Of a stretch of DNA of 64,000 bases, positions 1 to 8,915 are shown piece by piece. The notes under the pieces were generated by a model that was not told where the DNA came from, did no database searches, and saw only the letters and a list, made by a program, of their open reading frames with translations. Source of the stretch: an uncultured Eubacteriales bacterium. Its GTDB lineage: Bacteria > Bacillota > Clostridia > Oscillospirales > QAKW01. Within the stretch, counting starts at the first letter, position 1. The number at the start of each line of letters is the position of its first letter. Both the position numbers and the translations under genes were made by a program. The stretch lies in the NCBI GenBank assembly GCA_902492505.1, contig CABULU010000002.1, positions 58,049-122,048 on the forward strand. The letters run 5' to 3'.

Positions 1-68
1 TTACATATTTTAATCATAATATCAACGGCTTGTACATAAGTATTTACCGGGTTTAACCGGAGGTGTGT

Positions 69-644
69 ATGTTGAAGTTTAAAAAAGCCGTTAATTTTAT
101 TTTTGAGTGTGAATTTAAAGTTGCAGCCGCACTTTCACTTTTCTTTATATTGGGAATGGTGTTTGGTGCTTTTTACAGCTGTAAGATGGATTTATCCGCA
201 GATATGGCAGGCAACCTGATTACTGATGACGTTTTGTCTCTAATTCTTAAAAATCTACTGCTTCTTACAGTTGTCTTTTTAATGGGGTATACCGTAATCG
301 GAGCCCCTCTTATTTGTTTTATTATTGTATACAGCGGCGTAAGCTGCGGTATGTTTCTTGGCATTTTTACAGGCTTTTACGGTTTTCGCGGATGCGTTGT
401 AGCGGCAATTTGTTTCTATCTGTTTTATCTGATTAATCTAATGTCGCTTGTGTTTGTATCTTTTTCGTCGCTGAGACTTTCTCTTGCGCTGTATAATGTC
501 TTTAAAAATAATACGCGGTATGTTTCACCCGGAATTTATTCTAAGCCGCATATAGTTAAATTCTCGGTTTTTGCTGCGCTTACATTATTTTCATGCTTAT
601 ATTATGTTTATATCGCAAGGGGACTTGCTTTAATCTTGATTTGA
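69..644 (+). CDS. spoIIM: Stage II sporulation protein M
   Basis: This is a hydrophobic protein of about 191 residues with four to five predicted membrane helices, the size and layout of SpoIIM. In known sporeformers SpoIIM joins SpoIID and SpoIIP in the complex that remodels septal peptidoglycan during engulfment of the forespore. ATG at 69 was chosen over the in-frame GTG at 63 because a GGAGG at 59-63 lies five bases before the ATG. The stop at 642-644 abuts the ribosome binding site of the following xerD. That neighbour is also next to spoIIM in many Firmicutes, which supports the call. The family assignment rests on topology and context more than on a catalytic motif. Confidence 0.8.
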   Translation: MLKFKKAVNFIFECEFKVAAALSLFFILGMVFGAFYSCKMDLSADMAGNLITDDVLSLILKNLLLLTVVFLMGYTVIGAPLICFIIVYSGVSCGMFLGIFTGFYGFRGCVVAAICFYLFYLINLMSLVFVSFSSLRLSLALYNVFKNNTRYVSPGIYSKPHIVKFSVFAALTLFSCLYYVYIARGLALILI

Positions 645-658
645 AAGGAGGAATTGTA

Positions 659-1553
659 GTGATTGAACTGTTTGAGGATTTTTGTGTCTATCTTAAAACC
701 AAAAAAAAGATGTCTGAAAATACTCTTTCCTCATACAGACGCGATATTAAAAATTTTATAATATTCCTCCAGAGTATTAACGTATATGCAATCGATAAAG
801 TGGATGCGCAAATAATCTCGCAATATATTTCTTATCTTAAAAAACACAAAAAGAGTTGCGCTACGATTTCGAGAAACCTTTCAAGTATGCGTTGCTTTTT
901 TAAATATCTTATTATGAAAAAGGTTATTACGTTTAATCCGACTACAGGCATTAAAAACGAGAAAAGTACGTCTTCGCTTCCGGAAATAATGTCCTCTCAG
1001 GATGTGGACACGCTTCTTTCGTCTCCTGATACAACCACTGTTCTGGGAATGCGCGACAAAGCCATGCTGGAACTTTTATACGCAACGGGAATCAGGGTCA
1101 GTGAGCTTTTAAATATAACTGTTTTTGACATCAATCTTGACGTTGGATATGTGAATGTTAAAAACAGCTCCACAAAGGAGCGCATTGTACCGTTGTATCC
1201 CATGGCGGTGGAGGCATTAAGATGTTATCTGAATTTATCAAGGGACAAGCTGGTTGATGGAAAAAGTGGGTCTGATATCCTCTTTCTTAATTCTACGGGC
1301 AGTCAAATGACAAGACAGGGATTTTATAAAACAGTATGCAAGACTTACTAAAATAAACGCGGTTATAACGCCTAAAATTCTGCGGCATTCTTTTGCTACA
1401 CACCTACTTGAAAACGGTGCTGATATTAATGTAATAAAAGACATGCTCGGCCACACCGCCATTTCCTCCACAAAAGTGTATACAAAGGTTATAAAGAATA
1501 AATATATGAATGTATATGCCAACTGTCATCCTCGTGCAAAGCATATGCAGTGA
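659..1553 (+). pseudogene. xerD: Tyrosine recombinase XerD, frameshifted
   Basis: XerD with XerC resolves chromosome dimers at dif. The first frame gives the SAM-like N-terminal domain and the first catalytic Arg (ATGIRVSELL) and stops at 1349-1351. The next frame continues directly with the rest of the active site, HxLRHSFATHLL-like (KILRHSFATHLL) and LGHTAISSTKVYTKV, and stops at 1551-1553. The switch lies near 1322-1334. Joined there, the protein is about three residues shorter between the RQ and YA positions than E. coli XerD. GTG at 659 is the likely start, after an AAAGGAGG box seven bases upstream. Either a real mutation or a sequence error fits; as read, the catalytic half would not be made. 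Confidence 0.85.
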
Positions 1554-1582
1554 TATAATAGATAAGAAGGAGACAGCAGCTG

Positions 1583-2323
1583 ATGGGTATATTTAATGAC
1601 TATATGCGCGAAGGTCGCGGTATTGACAAGGGTCCAGATGAAAGACCACGATTTATAGTTTTTTTTGATATTTTATTCAGAAAATTCTGGAGTCTGATTA
1701 AAGTAAATCTATTGTTTGTTCTTGCGTGCATTCCTGTTGTAACTATCGGTCCTGCTATTGCCGGCATGACAAAAATATTACGTAATTATGCAAGAGAAGA
1801 GCACGCTTTTATATGGGCGGACTTTTGGGAGACCTTCAAGAAAAATTTCGGCAAAGCAATGCTTATTGGAATTATAGATATTGTTGTTGCAGCAATCATT
1901 ACATTTGATCTTTACATGTATACATCGCTTAACAGCTCTGCAATGGTGCGTACAATTGCACTGGCTCTTATGTTTATTACTGCAACAATTTTTATATTTA
2001 TGAATTATTATATTTTCCCTATGCTTATAACATTTAGACTGACCTTTAAGCAGCTTATCAAAAACGCATTTATATTTGCGTGGGTGGGCTTTTTCAGAAA
2101 TCTTTTTGTTACTGTTTTAATTGCAGTTCTGACGCTGATAGCAGTACTTTATTTTCCGACATTTGGCTATGTTTATGTTCTGCTTATATATTTCAGCCTG
2201 TGTGGGTTTATAATTAATTTTGCAACGTATCCGCTAATAAAGAGATATATGATAGACGGATACGATCCCAACACGGGTGAGCGGCTTGAAGACACCGATA
2301 AAAATGAAGCATATGATGAATAA
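1583..2323 (+). CDS. YesL-like DUF624 membrane protein
   Basis: This is a 246-residue integral membrane protein with about five hydrophobic helices. It has the DUF624/YesL layout: a short charged N-terminus, an early segment reading FFRK/FRKFWSLIKVN-like, then PVVTIGPAIAGM. YesL proteins sit in carbohydrate-uptake loci in bacilli, but their role is unknown. A good AGGAG box precedes the ATG. The gene stands alone on the plus strand and ends at a shared hairpin terminator with the convergent recombinase gene. No signal points to a substrate. Confidence 0.75.
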   Translation: MGIFNDYMREGRGIDKGPDERPRFIVFFDILFRKFWSLIKVNLLFVLACIPVVTIGPAIAGMTKILRNYAREEHAFIWADFWETFKKNFGKAMLIGIIDIVVAAIITFDLYMYTSLNSSAMVRTIALALMFITATIFIFMNYYIFPMLITFRLTFKQLIKNAFIFAWVGFFRNLFVTVLIAVLTLIAVLYFPTFGYVYVLLIYFSLCGFIINFATYPLIKRYMIDGYDPNTGERLEDTDKNEAYDE

Positions 2324-2327
2324 TAAA

Positions 2328-2354
2328 AAGCAGACCGTTTTTACTGGTCTGCTT
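2328..2354. terminator. Bidirectional hairpin terminator
   Basis: A nine-base stem, AAGCAGACC at 2328-2336 and GGTCTGCTT at 2346-2354, separates the convergent YesL-like and recombinase genes. A-rich and T-rich flanks allow it to act in both directions. Confidence 0.8.
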
Positions 2355-3325
2355 TAATTATTAATTTTTATATCGGAAACAGGATTTGCGTTTATAGCAT
2401 TTTTGATTTTTTCACTGTCTACATGAGTGTAAATTTGAGTTGTGCCAAGATTTTCGTGACCGAGAATTTCCTGAAGTACGCGTATGTCCACATTACCGTA
2501 GCGGTACATGAGCGTTGCCGCCGTATGACGCAGCTTATGAGTTGAATAATGCTTGTCACCCAGACCGCTTTTTTTCAGACATTCTTCTACTATCTGCTGT
2601 ACGCGGCGGCGGGTAATACGGTTTCCGTTTCGACTAACAAAAAGTGCCTGCCTTGCATCATCTTTAAGATTATTATACGGTCGTTCGTTTTTTAAATAAT
2701 CGTCAACAGCGTCTTTGCATGCTTTATTCAGGTAAATGCTACGCTGTTTGTTTCCTTTGCCGGTAATAGTTATATAGTCGTTGCCCAAATCACTTAAATT
2801 TATAGAAATAAGTTCTGCAAGGCGCATACCGCAATTTAAAAACAATGTAATCATAGCAAAGTCGCGTTTGCTGTTACTGCCGTCTTTCGCGGCACTTAAA
2901 AGCTGTTCACATTCGCTTAATGACAAGTGTACGGGCAGGGTATGGGGTAGAGCGCTGCTCTCGAGATTCTCAACAGGATTGCTTGTCAAAGCACCTGTTT
3001 TATTGCACATATACTTAAAGAAGCCTCGTATACTGCAGCATCTGCGGTTGAGCGTACGATTGTTGCATTTGCGGTTTTCTTTCATGTAATAGAGATATTC
3101 ATATGTATCTTCCAAAGTGACTTTTTTTAAGAATTCAATATCGACATCCGTGATATCTATACTGTCTATGCTTTTACCAGTTTTGCATTTTATACTTTTA
3201 ATAAAACGAAAATAACAACGTAAATCAAGGTAATACTCGTAAATAGTATTTTTTGATTTACCTGTAACCACATCAAGATAAAACAGAAAATCCTTTATGG
3301 GTTTTGAAACGTCATCATAAGCCAT
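2354..3325 (-). CDS. Tyrosine recombinase, XerC-like
   Basis: A 323-residue integrase-family recombinase with an intact active site: R168 in NCGMRLAEL, the lysine hairpin GKGNKQR at 189-195, H263 and R266 in HKLRHTAA, H290 in LGHENL, and the nucleophile Y299 in TQIYTHV. The length and the N-terminal SAM-like domain fit chromosomal XerC/XerD rather than phage integrases. It lies less than 1 kb from the broken xerD and has no excision partner beside it, so a housekeeping role is more likely than a mobile one. Whether it replaces XerD or is the regular XerC partner cannot be told here. Confidence 0.85.
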   Translation of the reverse strand: MAYDDVSKPIKDFLFYLDVVTGKSKNTIYEYYLDLRCYFRFIKSIKCKTGKSIDSIDITDVDIEFLKKVTLEDTYEYLYYMKENRKCNNRTLNRRCCSIRGFFKYMCNKTGALTSNPVENLESSALPHTLPVHLSLSECEQLLSAAKDGSNSKRDFAMITLFLNCGMRLAELISINLSDLGNDYITITGKGNKQRSIYLNKACKDAVDDYLKNERPYNNLKDDARQALFVSRNGNRITRRRVQQIVEECLKKSGLGDKHYSTHKLRHTAATLMYRYGNVDIRVLQEILGHENLGTTQIYTHVDSEKIKNAINANPVSDIKINN

Positions 3326-3415
3326 TTAGATAATACACCACGCTTTTATTTTATTATATTCTATCATGTATAATTATTTTTTTCAATAATAGGGAGGTAA
3401 TTTCATTAATCGTTC

Positions 3416-3445
3416 AACTACACAAAATGAATATTTTGTGTAGTT
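3416..3445. promoter_or_regulatory. Perfect 13-bp hairpin in an intergenic gap
   Basis: AACTACACAAAAT at 3416-3428 pairs with ATTTTGTGTAGTT at 3433-3445 around a GAAT loop. It lies upstream of the recombinase gene and beyond the terminator of the opposite group. There is no clear T-run on either side, so it may be an operator or a relic repeat instead of a terminator. Confidence 0.4.
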
Positions 3446-3458
3446 AAGGGGACAAAAA

Positions 3459-3491
3459 AATAAAACCTGATATTATAGCTCAGATTTTATT
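3459..3491 (-). terminator. Terminator of the sigK-to-kinase gene group
   Basis: On the minus strand a 12-base stem with one mismatch (3480-3491 with 3459-3470) is followed by a run of Ts. It begins six bases after the stop of the P-loop kinase gene. Confidence 0.75.
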
Positions 3492-3496
3492 TTTAC

Positions 3497-3991
3497 TTAC
3501 AATGTAGAAATTATTTCTGCTGTTTGATATTCATTTATATTTGATGTGTCGATTTTTAGTGTTTTTAAAGAACTATAACAAGCAAGACGGTTAACGCTTC
3601 GATCAATTATATCATTGTTTCGTTTTCCCGATAATATATCTTTTTCTAAACGCTTTATCAGATTTTTTTGATCACATACAAGCGAAATATTTATAATTTC
3701 ACAATCAGACAAATTGATACGTGATAAGATTGTATCTATAATTTCCTGATTATGCAAAACCCAACAAAATATTATATTTTCAATTTCATTACAGCCAATA
3801 AAATTGTTCAGCATATAACAGATATTATCCAAAACTAATTTTTTCGTACAGCTGTTTACTATAAACGGATTAATATCCCAGCACCAATCGCCGTCAAGCA
3901 TTACGCTCATATCAAGACGTTTTTTCAGTATATTACAAACTGTTGTTTTTCCAACGCCCATCGTACCGCCAATTATATATAATTTTTTCAT
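3497..3991 (-). CDS. Small P-loop nucleotide or phosphotransferase kinase
   Basis: A 164-residue AAA/P-loop protein. The Walker A box GGTMGVGKTT is at residues 8-17 and is followed by a MLDGDW motif like the acidic second strand of small kinases. A lid-like basic segment (KRLEKDILSGKRNND) lies near residue 120. It resembles shikimate, gluconate or chloramphenicol-type phosphotransferase folds, but the substrate cannot be read from sequence. Its ATG overlaps the stop of the upstream HAD phosphatase gene by four bases, so the two are probably translated together. A phosphatase-kinase pairing is suggestive of small-metabolite turnover, but this is inference. Confidence 0.7.
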   Translation of the reverse strand: MKKLYIIGGTMGVGKTTVCNILKKRLDMSVMLDGDWCWDINPFIVNSCTKKLVLDNICYMLNNFIGCNEIENIIFCWVLHNQEIIDTILSRINLSDCEIINISLVCDQKNLIKRLEKDILSGKRNNDIIDRSVNRLACYSSLKTLKIDTSNINEYQTAEIISTL

Positions 3992-4785
3992 TTTTTGCTT
4001 AGATAATTATAAAGCTCACGTACATTTTTGTAAATAAATGTAGGAGAAAAATCAAATTCCTTTAAGTCATTTAGTGTAGATTCACCGCTTAGCATCAACA
4101 TTGTATCTATGCCGGCGTTATGACCGCTCGCAATATCGGTGTACAATCTATCTCCTAAAAGCACAGACTGTTCCTTTGTAAAACCGGATTTTTCAACAGC
4201 AAGCTCAACCATTGTAGCTTCCGGTTTTCCTATAAACTTAGGCTTGCGTTTTGTGGCATTAAAAAGCATTTGCGCCACCGAACCGCAATCAGGTACGTAA
4301 CCGTATTCCGTAGGGCACACCCAGTCCGGATTGGTAGCAATGTAGTCTACTCCCCTGCCCAATAAAATAGAAGCATCCTCCAGCTTTTGAAATGTAAGCT
4401 CGGTATCAAAGCCCATAACAAGACAGTCGATATCATCCGCAAGTTCATCGGTTATATTAAGACCGTACAAAGATAGCTCTTCCTTTAAAGATCTTGTACC
4501 AAATACATAAATTTTATTTGTTTTATTATGCTTTTGAAGATACAGCCCCGTTGCCTGCGCTGAGGTAGTAAAATCCTCTTTATGGGCAGCAATGCCCATT
4601 TTATCAAGCTTTTCTATGTATTTATCCACGCTTTTGGATGAATTGTTTGTTAAGAACATGTATCTGCCGCCGTTTCCTTTGACCCAGTTTAAAAAATCAA
4701 TCGTACCGTCAAAAATCTCATTGCCGAGATATATTGTTCCGTCCATGTCAAGCAGAAACAGTTTCTTATCACGAAGTTCAGACAT
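3988..4785 (-). CDS. HAD-IIA family sugar-phosphatase (NagD/AraL-like)
   Basis: A 265-residue HAD hydrolase. Motif I is LLDMDGTIYLG near residues 11-21, motif II is FLTNNSS, the C2-type cap lies between, and the C-terminal motifs are FIGKPEATM and LLGDRLYTDIASG. This is the standard NagD/p-nitrophenylphosphatase subfamily layout. Such enzymes dephosphorylate sugar phosphates and other small organic phosphates in the cytosol with Mg2+. The start has AAAGGAAT upstream. It sits between a GNAT-like gene and the P-loop kinase gene on the minus strand downstream of sigK, with tight spacing. Confidence 0.85.
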   Translation of the reverse strand: MSELRDKKLFLLDMDGTIYLGNEIFDGTIDFLNWVKGNGGRYMFLTNNSSKSVDKYIEKLDKMGIAAHKEDFTTSAQATGLYLQKHNKTNKIYVFGTRSLKEELSLYGLNITDELADDIDCLVMGFDTELTFQKLEDASILLGRGVDYIATNPDWVCPTEYGYVPDCGSVAQMLFNATKRKPKFIGKPEATMVELAVEKSGFTKEQSVLLGDRLYTDIASGHNAGIDTMLMLSGESTLNDLKEFDFSPTFIYKNVRELYNYLSKK

Positions 4786-4800
4786 TTATTATTCCTTTCA

Positions 4801-5166
4801 TTACATATGACAATGGTTTGAGTATTCAGATAGCTTCAGCACAAACACACCATTATTTAAAGTGAAACCCAAAGACTTTGCTGTCTGCTCATATTTACAA
4901 GGCAGTGTGACGACTCTGACTATCGAAACATCACATTTAAAAAGCAGAGCTTTAATTAGTCCGTCGGCTAACGCAAAATCGTCTGAAATGCAAGAAATAA
5001 ATTTAATTTTCAGCTTATCCCCGCAGATTTCATATTGTATAAATCCAATTACGTCATCGTGTGAAAAAGCGCCGAGCAGAAAATCGTCAGAACCAAGCTT
5101 CAGCTGAAATTCATTTGCTAATTTATCTGCGATTTTTACGTCATTTATTTTTCGAATATCTATCAT
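4801..5166 (-). CDS. Small GNAT-like acetyltransferase, divergent
   Basis: A 121-residue protein beginning MIDIRKINDVKIAD. The strand order, and the phrases DDVIGFIQYEI and a late YEQTAKSLGFTLNNGVFVLKL, match the end of a GNAT N-acetyltransferase fold. The usual acetyl-CoA loop is not clear, so activity is uncertain. ATG at 5166 is chosen because it follows the sigK stop by one base; an in-frame TTG at 5190 would overlap sigK by 23 bases. It is probably co-transcribed with sigK. The substrate is unknown. Confidence 0.55.
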   Translation of the reverse strand: MIDIRKINDVKIADKLANEFQLKLGSDDFLLGAFSHDDVIGFIQYEICGDKLKIKFISCISDDFALADGLIKALLFKCDVSIVRVVTLPCKYEQTAKSLGFTLNNGVFVLKLSEYSNHCHM

Positions 5167-5167
5167 T

Positions 5168-5860
5168 TTACTGTTGATCTTTCCCGTCAAATTTATATTT
5201 TAGTTTATCAAGTGCCTTCTTTTCTATACGTGAAACATAGCTACGCGAAATTCGCATTTTTTTTGCAACTTCTTTTTGTGTAAGGCTTTTTGTATTATAA
5301 AGACCGTAACGCATGGTTATTATCATTTTTTCTCGTTCCGGCAGATCCTTGATGTATGAATACAGACGTTTTGTGTTTATTTTGAGGTCAATGCAGTCGG
5401 CGATATCATCTTCCTGACATACAATGTCCATATATGTCAGCGAATTTCCGTCATCGTCAACGTCAATCGGATCGCTTATAAAAGTCTCATTTTGCGTTTT
5501 ACGCTGCGAACGGAAAAACATTAAAATCTCATTTTCAATACATTTAGCGGCGTATGTTGCAAGCTTGGTTTTTTTTACCGGCTTGTATGACGTAATGCCT
5601 TTTATAAGACCTATTGTACCTATTGAAATTAAATCCTCCTGGTCAGAGCTGTTTGCATAATATTTTTTGATAACGTGCGCGACCAGACGCAAATTCCGCT
5701 CAATAAGAATGTCTCTGGCTGCTTTGTCACCCTGAGCAAGCTTTTCAATGTAATATTGCTCTTCACTCGGAGTAAGCGGTTTCGGAAAAGATGCGCCGTT
5801 TGATATATATAATATCAAAAACATAAAATTATCAAAGAGACTGCTGAATAGTTCAAACAT
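5168..5860 (-). CDS. sigK: Sporulation sigma factor SigK (pro-form)
   Basis: A sigma-70 family protein of 230 residues. After a hydrophobic N-terminal stretch (MFELFSSLFDNFMFLILYI) comes NGASFPKPLTPSEEQYY, the usual junction of the SigK pro-sequence. Region 2 reads NLRLVAHVIKKY, DLISIGTIGLIKGI and TKLATYAAKCIENEI; region 4 reads SLTQKEVAKKMRISRSYVSRIEKKAL. SigK drives late mother-cell genes after its membrane-held pro-sequence is cut. ATG at 5860 has AAGGGTG upstream and gives the expected pro-sequence length; an ATG or other start further upstream is unlikely. The gene is continuous, with no prophage-like skin element. Confidence 0.9.
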   Translation of the reverse strand: MFELFSSLFDNFMFLILYISNGASFPKPLTPSEEQYYIEKLAQGDKAARDILIERNLRLVAHVIKKYYANSSDQEDLISIGTIGLIKGITSYKPVKKTKLATYAAKCIENEILMFFRSQRKTQNETFISDPIDVDDDGNSLTYMDIVCQEDDIADCIDLKINTKRLYSYIKDLPEREKMIITMRYGLYNTKSLTQKEVAKKMRISRSYVSRIEKKALDKLKYKFDGKDQQ

Positions 5861-5909
5861 ATAATCACCCTTGATAATATATATGTCAGCCAAATTTTCG
5901 TATACCGTG

Positions 5910-5937
5910 AAAAAATAGCCGCAATGCGACTATTTTT
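5910..5937 (-). terminator. Hairpin terminator after lysC
   Basis: A near-perfect inverted repeat, AAAAAATAGCCGCA with TGCGACTATTTTT, lies just after the lysC stop. On the minus strand it ends in a T-run and precedes the sigK start. Confidence 0.8.
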
Positions 5938-5942
5938 ATCAT

Positions 5943-7151
5943 TTATTTATTTATAAATTTAGAGTGGATTGTATTGACTGCTATATCTGCAAGATCTTTG
6001 TCGATAAGCACGGAAATTCTGATTTCACTTGTAGAAATCATCTGTATATTTATATGTGCGTCATACAGTGCTTCAAACATCTTTGCAGCAACACCGGTAT
6101 TGTTTATCATGCCGGCGCCTACTATCGATACTTTTGCTATCGATGTGTCAGATATTACCTCTGATGCACCGAACATTTCTTTGTTTTCATTTATTACCTC
6201 AAGAGCTGTTTCGAGTGATGAGAGAGTTGTTGTAAATGAAATATCTTTTTTAGAGTCTCGTCCGACGGATTGTAAAATAATATCAACATTTACGCCCTTT
6301 TTAGCAAGAAGCGAAAACATATGAAATGCAATACCCGGCTCATTGTTTACACCTATAACAGAAATTCTTGCAACGTCGCAGTCTTTTGCTACGCTGCTGA
6401 CTAACATTTTTTCCACAAATATTCCTCCTTTAACCTCTGTACCCGGCTTCCTGCTAAAGCTGGAGAGAACCTCCAATTTAACATTATATTTTTTAGCCAT
6501 TTCAACACTTCTGTTATGCAGAACCTGCGCACCGCAGGAAGCAAGCTCCAGCATCTCATCATATGATATTTCACTGCGAAGCACTGCATCCTTTACCTTG
6601 CGCGGATCCGCAGAATAGACACCGTCTACATCGGTATATATTTGACATGCATCTGCTTTTAAAGCCGCTGCAAGCGCCACGGCGCTTGTATCCGAACCGC
6701 CGCGTCCGAGCGTTGTTATATCGTCGTATTTATTAATACCCTGAAATCCCGCAACAATTACAATGTTATGTCTGTCAAGCTCTCTTGCAACACGTTCGGA
6801 TTCTATCTTTTTGATTCTGGCAGCATTATATGCGCTGTCTGTCATAACGCCCGCCTGCCAACCGGTTAGAGAAATTACAGGAAAGCCAAGTCCTTGAATA
6901 GCCATGGCAAGCAGTGACATAGAAATCTGCTCACCTGTTGAGAGTAGCATATCCATTTCCCTTTTAGAGCTTTTGGGGTTGATTTCCTGAGCTTTTGCAA
7001 TAAGGTCATCGGTTGTATCACCCTGTGCGGAAACAACAACCACAACATCGTTTCCGGCCTTATAAGTGGTAGTTACAATATCTGCAACATTTCTGATGCA
7101 TTCGGCATTAGCTACCGATGAACCGCCGAATTTTTGAACAATTAATCCCAT
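5943..7151 (-). CDS. lysC: Aspartate kinase
   Basis: A 402-residue aspartokinase, the first step of the aspartate family pathway (lysine, threonine, methionine, diaminopimelate). The kinase signature VQKFGGSSV is at residues 5-13 and the substrate loop TTLGRGGSDT is at 146-155, followed by YTDVDGVYSADPR. The last 140 residues hold tandem ACT domains, so feedback control by an amino acid is expected. The gene follows hom by 31 bases in a minus-strand operon, pheB-like/hom/lysC, and ends at a hairpin terminator. The effector amino acid cannot be read from sequence. Confidence 0.95.
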   Translation of the reverse strand: MGLIVQKFGGSSVANAECIRNVADIVTTTYKAGNDVVVVVSAQGDTTDDLIAKAQEINPKSSKREMDMLLSTGEQISMSLLAMAIQGLGFPVISLTGWQAGVMTDSAYNAARIKKIESERVARELDRHNIVIVAGFQGINKYDDITTLGRGGSDTSAVALAAALKADACQIYTDVDGVYSADPRKVKDAVLRSEISYDEMLELASCGAQVLHNRSVEMAKKYNVKLEVLSSFSRKPGTEVKGGIFVEKMLVSSVAKDCDVARISVIGVNNEPGIAFHMFSLLAKKGVNVDIILQSVGRDSKKDISFTTTLSSLETALEVINENKEMFGASEVISDTSIAKVSIVGAGMINNTGVAAKMFEALYDAHINIQMISTSEIRISVLIDKDLADIAVNTIHSKFINK

Positions 7152-7182
7152 TTTTCCTCACCAATTTCTTATATAAACTCTT

Positions 7183-8406
7183 TTATATACTGAATACCCG
7201 TATAACGGCTGCCGCTTTACAAGAACATTTAGTCTCAAGCTTTGCCAACGCTTTATCAAAATCATATTCATTCAAATCTCCTGTTATGAAAACAAGACTG
7301 TCGGCCTCTTGCGTACATTCTAAAACTGTAAATGCTTCTTGGATATCCGCACGTGTAATACCGCTGATAAATCTGACATATCGTTTGCAGAGCATCTTTT
7401 TATAATCCTGAATAAAGCTGCCGTCAGATGATTTCCAGTAAAGATATTTGCGCGCCTTGATATGTTTTGCGCAGTCTATAACGTCAGCTACAACAGCAGA
7501 CGCTGTTGGGAGCTTGCCTGCTCCCCTGCCGTAAAACAGTGAAATTCCCACTGCGTCGCCTTCCACAAGTATTGCATTATATACATCTTCAACGCCCGAA
7601 AGAGGAATGGATTTTTCCACAAGAAAGGGAGCAACCATTATAAACAATGTATTGTCATCATTTTTGCGTATCGTGCCAAGCAGCTTAACTGAGTATCCCA
7701 TTTTATCCGCATAACGTATATCTTCAAGCTTTATTTCTGTAATTCCCTCGGTATAAACCTTATCGGGATTTACGTGCTCACCGTAGGCAAGCGACGCCAA
7801 AATAGCAATTTTACGGCATGAGTCGATCCCTTCTATATCTGCAGCCGGATTTGCCTCAGCGTAACCGAGTTGTTGAGCATTTTTCAGCGCATCTTCAAAG
7901 GAATAGTTTTCTTTAACCATTTTTGTAAGGATAAAATTAGTAGTTCCGTTAAGAATGCCAGAGATAGATTCGATTTCATTTGCAGCAAGACATTGATTTA
8001 TCGGTCTGATAATCGGTATGCCTCCTCCGACGGATGCTTCAAACAAGAAGTTTTTATTATTGTCTTTAGCTATCTGTAAAAGCTCGTCACCGTACACAGA
8101 TACAAGCTCCTTGTTGGATGTAACCACGCTTTTACCCGCAAGCAGAGAATCTTTTACAAACCGATAAGCCGGATTCAGCCCTCCGATTACTTCGACTACA
8201 ACGTCAATTTCAGGGTCATTCAATATAATGTTAAAGTCCTTGATAAACAAATGCTTAAACGGACTGTCATTAAAATCTCTTATATCAAGTATATATTTAA
8301 TTTCGATATCCGTACCTGCTTTGGCATTAATACTTTCGGGATTTTTATGCATAAGCTCTACAACGCCGCTTCCGACAACACCGTAGCCTAATACTGCAAT
8401 TTTCAT
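7183..8406 (-). CDS. hom: Homoserine dehydrogenase
   Basis: A 407-residue NAD(P)-dependent oxidoreductase that reduces aspartate semialdehyde to homoserine. The Rossmann motif AVLGYGVVGSGVV is at residues 4-16. TSNKELVS, GGGIPIIRP and the catalytic-domain phrases NGTTNFILTKM and GYAEANPAADIEGIDSCRK follow. A C-terminal ACT-like domain makes it the long form. It sits between the ACT-domain regulator-like gene (13 bases away) and lysC. No thrB or thrC lies in the window, so the rest of threonine synthesis must be elsewhere. Confidence 0.95.
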   Translation of the reverse strand: MKIAVLGYGVVGSGVVELMHKNPESINAKAGTDIEIKYILDIRDFNDSPFKHLFIKDFNIILNDPEIDVVVEVIGGLNPAYRFVKDSLLAGKSVVTSNKELVSVYGDELLQIAKDNNKNFLFEASVGGGIPIIRPINQCLAANEIESISGILNGTTNFILTKMVKENYSFEDALKNAQQLGYAEANPAADIEGIDSCRKIAILASLAYGEHVNPDKVYTEGITEIKLEDIRYADKMGYSVKLLGTIRKNDDNTLFIMVAPFLVEKSIPLSGVEDVYNAILVEGDAVGISLFYGRGAGKLPTASAVVADVIDCAKHIKARKYLYWKSSDGSFIQDYKKMLCKRYVRFISGITRADIQEAFTVLECTQEADSLVFITGDLNEYDFDKALAKLETKCSCKAAAVIRVFSI

Positions 8407-8419
8407 TAATTTGTTCCTT

Positions 8420-8857
8420 TCAGTTTTTTCCTATTACCTCAACCTTAAGTATTCCGCTAACCTTTGAAATTATTTCAACAAGCTCGTCCGGCGTACAAGT
8501 GAGCTCCCGTGTTGTCAGCGACACGGTAACGGGCGCAATATCATCAAACGGAATATTTTGATTTATAGTAAGAATACTTGCGCCGTAATTTGATAATAAT
8601 GTTAATAGGCTGGAAAGCAATCCCTTTTGATCGCTCAGTATAAGATTAAGTGACAGTATATGTGCTTCGCTGCTGTCTACATATACGGAGACGTCATCTT
8701 TATACTTGTAAAAGGCGCTTCGCGAAATACCTGCTTCTTTTGCGGCTTCATTGACTGTTTTACATTTTCCCGTATATAAAAGCTTTTTAACCATAACGAC
8801 TTTTTCATATACGGAAGGTAGCGCATTTTTATTTATAATATAGTATTTTTCGTCCAT
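8420..8857 (-). CDS. UPF0735 ACT-domain protein (PheB-like)
   Basis: A 145-residue protein with two parts. The first half holds a helix-turn-helix-like stretch (TVNEAAKEAGISRSAFYKYKDDV, near residues 40-60). The second half holds an ACT domain (LSLNLILSDQKGLLSSLLTLLS). The family is called PheB in bacilli, where it neighbours pheA. Its exact role is unknown, and amino-acid sensing is inferred from the ACT domain. It is the first gene of the hom-lysC operon, directly behind a good promoter. Confidence 0.85.
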   Translation of the reverse strand: MDEKYYIINKNALPSVYEKVVMVKKLLYTGKCKTVNEAAKEAGISRSAFYKYKDDVSVYVDSSEAHILSLNLILSDQKGLLSSLLTLLSNYGASILTINQNIPFDDIAPVTVSLTTRELTCTPDELVEIISKVSGILKVEVIGKN

Positions 8858-8915
8858 TTAAGCACCGCCTGTGTATTCGCAAGAAAAACAAGTGTATCTG
8901 CACGATGTACATAAT

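Noticed and set aside
5168..5860. A skin-type element in sigK
   Set aside because: The gene is continuous from pro-sequence to region 4.
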